A program made the translations under genes and the position numbers. A stretch of DNA of 64,000 bases from Chloroflexota bacterium (GTDB taxonomy: Bacteria > Chloroflexota > Dehalococcoidia > DSTF01 > RBG-16-68-14): the NCBI GenBank assembly GCA_029262675.1, contig JAJCYW010000001.1:55087-119086 (forward strand), in the 5' to 3' direction. The notes under the pieces were generated by a model. It saw only the letters and a list, made by a program, of their open reading frames with translations. It did no database searches and was not told where the DNA came from. Positions 63,997-64,000 of the stretch are shown here, piece after piece; within the stretch, counting starts at the first letter, position 1; every line of letters begins with the position of its first letter.

Positions 63997-64000
63997 AACT

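Overview
This window is a G+C-rich bacterial chromosome segment with about 57 tightly packed protein genes and no rRNA, tRNA or CRISPR array that I can see. Gene content fits a member of the Chloroflexota, perhaps a Dehalococcoidia/SAR202-type lineage: MreBCD-PBP2-RodA, a MoxR-DUF58-transglutaminase trio, DUF4389, MaoC, SDR and CoA-transferase genes, and many GTG/TTG starts. That placement is inference; no taxonomic marker RNA is present. Several -10 boxes lie only 6-9 bases from the start codon, so leaderless transcripts look common.

Layout. 1-6 kb: tail of a hybrid histidine kinase, a sulfotransferase-like gene, an O-antigen ligase/TPR membrane protein, a HAD hydrolase and a histidine phosphatase. 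6-10 kb (minus strand): a histidine cluster hisH - 2TM protein - hisA - hisF - thioesterase - hisI. 10-15.5 kb: WYL regulator, VOC protein, two tandem PNPOx-like genes, ligA and a lipoprotein. 15.6-21.2 kb: the rod-shape operon mreB-mreC-mreD-mrdA-rodA, followed by two convergent membrane glycosyltransferase-type genes, the first preceded by a 31-codon small ORF. 24.6-30 kb: aspS, dnaJ, prmA and an M23 lipoprotein. 30-35.3 kb: moxR-DUF58-TgpA-like operon (the last a transglutaminase lacking all three catalytic residues) and ogt. 35.4-43.7 kb: small membrane proteins, dinB, padR, a 1,257-residue eight-PAS LuxR-type regulator with a decayed N-terminal copy upstream, a holin-IV-like protein and a hypothetical protein. 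43.8-49 kb (minus): riboflavin cluster dcd-ribD-slipin-ribE-ribBA-ribH. 49-51.7 kb: queD-like, nadA behind a strong promoter with a palindromic operator, and an AhpD/carboxymuconolactone-decarboxylase-like gene.

The main discovery is at 51,091-51,729. The AhpD-like frame is interrupted by a single in-frame TGA exactly where the second cysteine of the family's CxxC motif belongs, and a hairpin with the geometry of a bacterial SECIS element follows it. I read this as a selenocysteine-containing (CxxU) peroxidase-related protein. Directly downstream lies a single-gene, lower-G+C insertion encoding an HD domain fused to a GHKL (Hsp90-type) ATPase, a plausible single-protein defence or stress effector.

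55-64 kb: a PEP-utilising-type protein, a beta-decarboxylating dehydrogenase (LeuB/D-malate type), MaoC double hot-dog, DUF4389, a BrkB/YihY membrane protein, an SCP2-like protein, an SDR and a CoA-transferase, together suggesting organic-acid or acyl-CoA metabolism. Intergenic spaces are rich in short, perfect G+C-rich hairpins, often in pairs.
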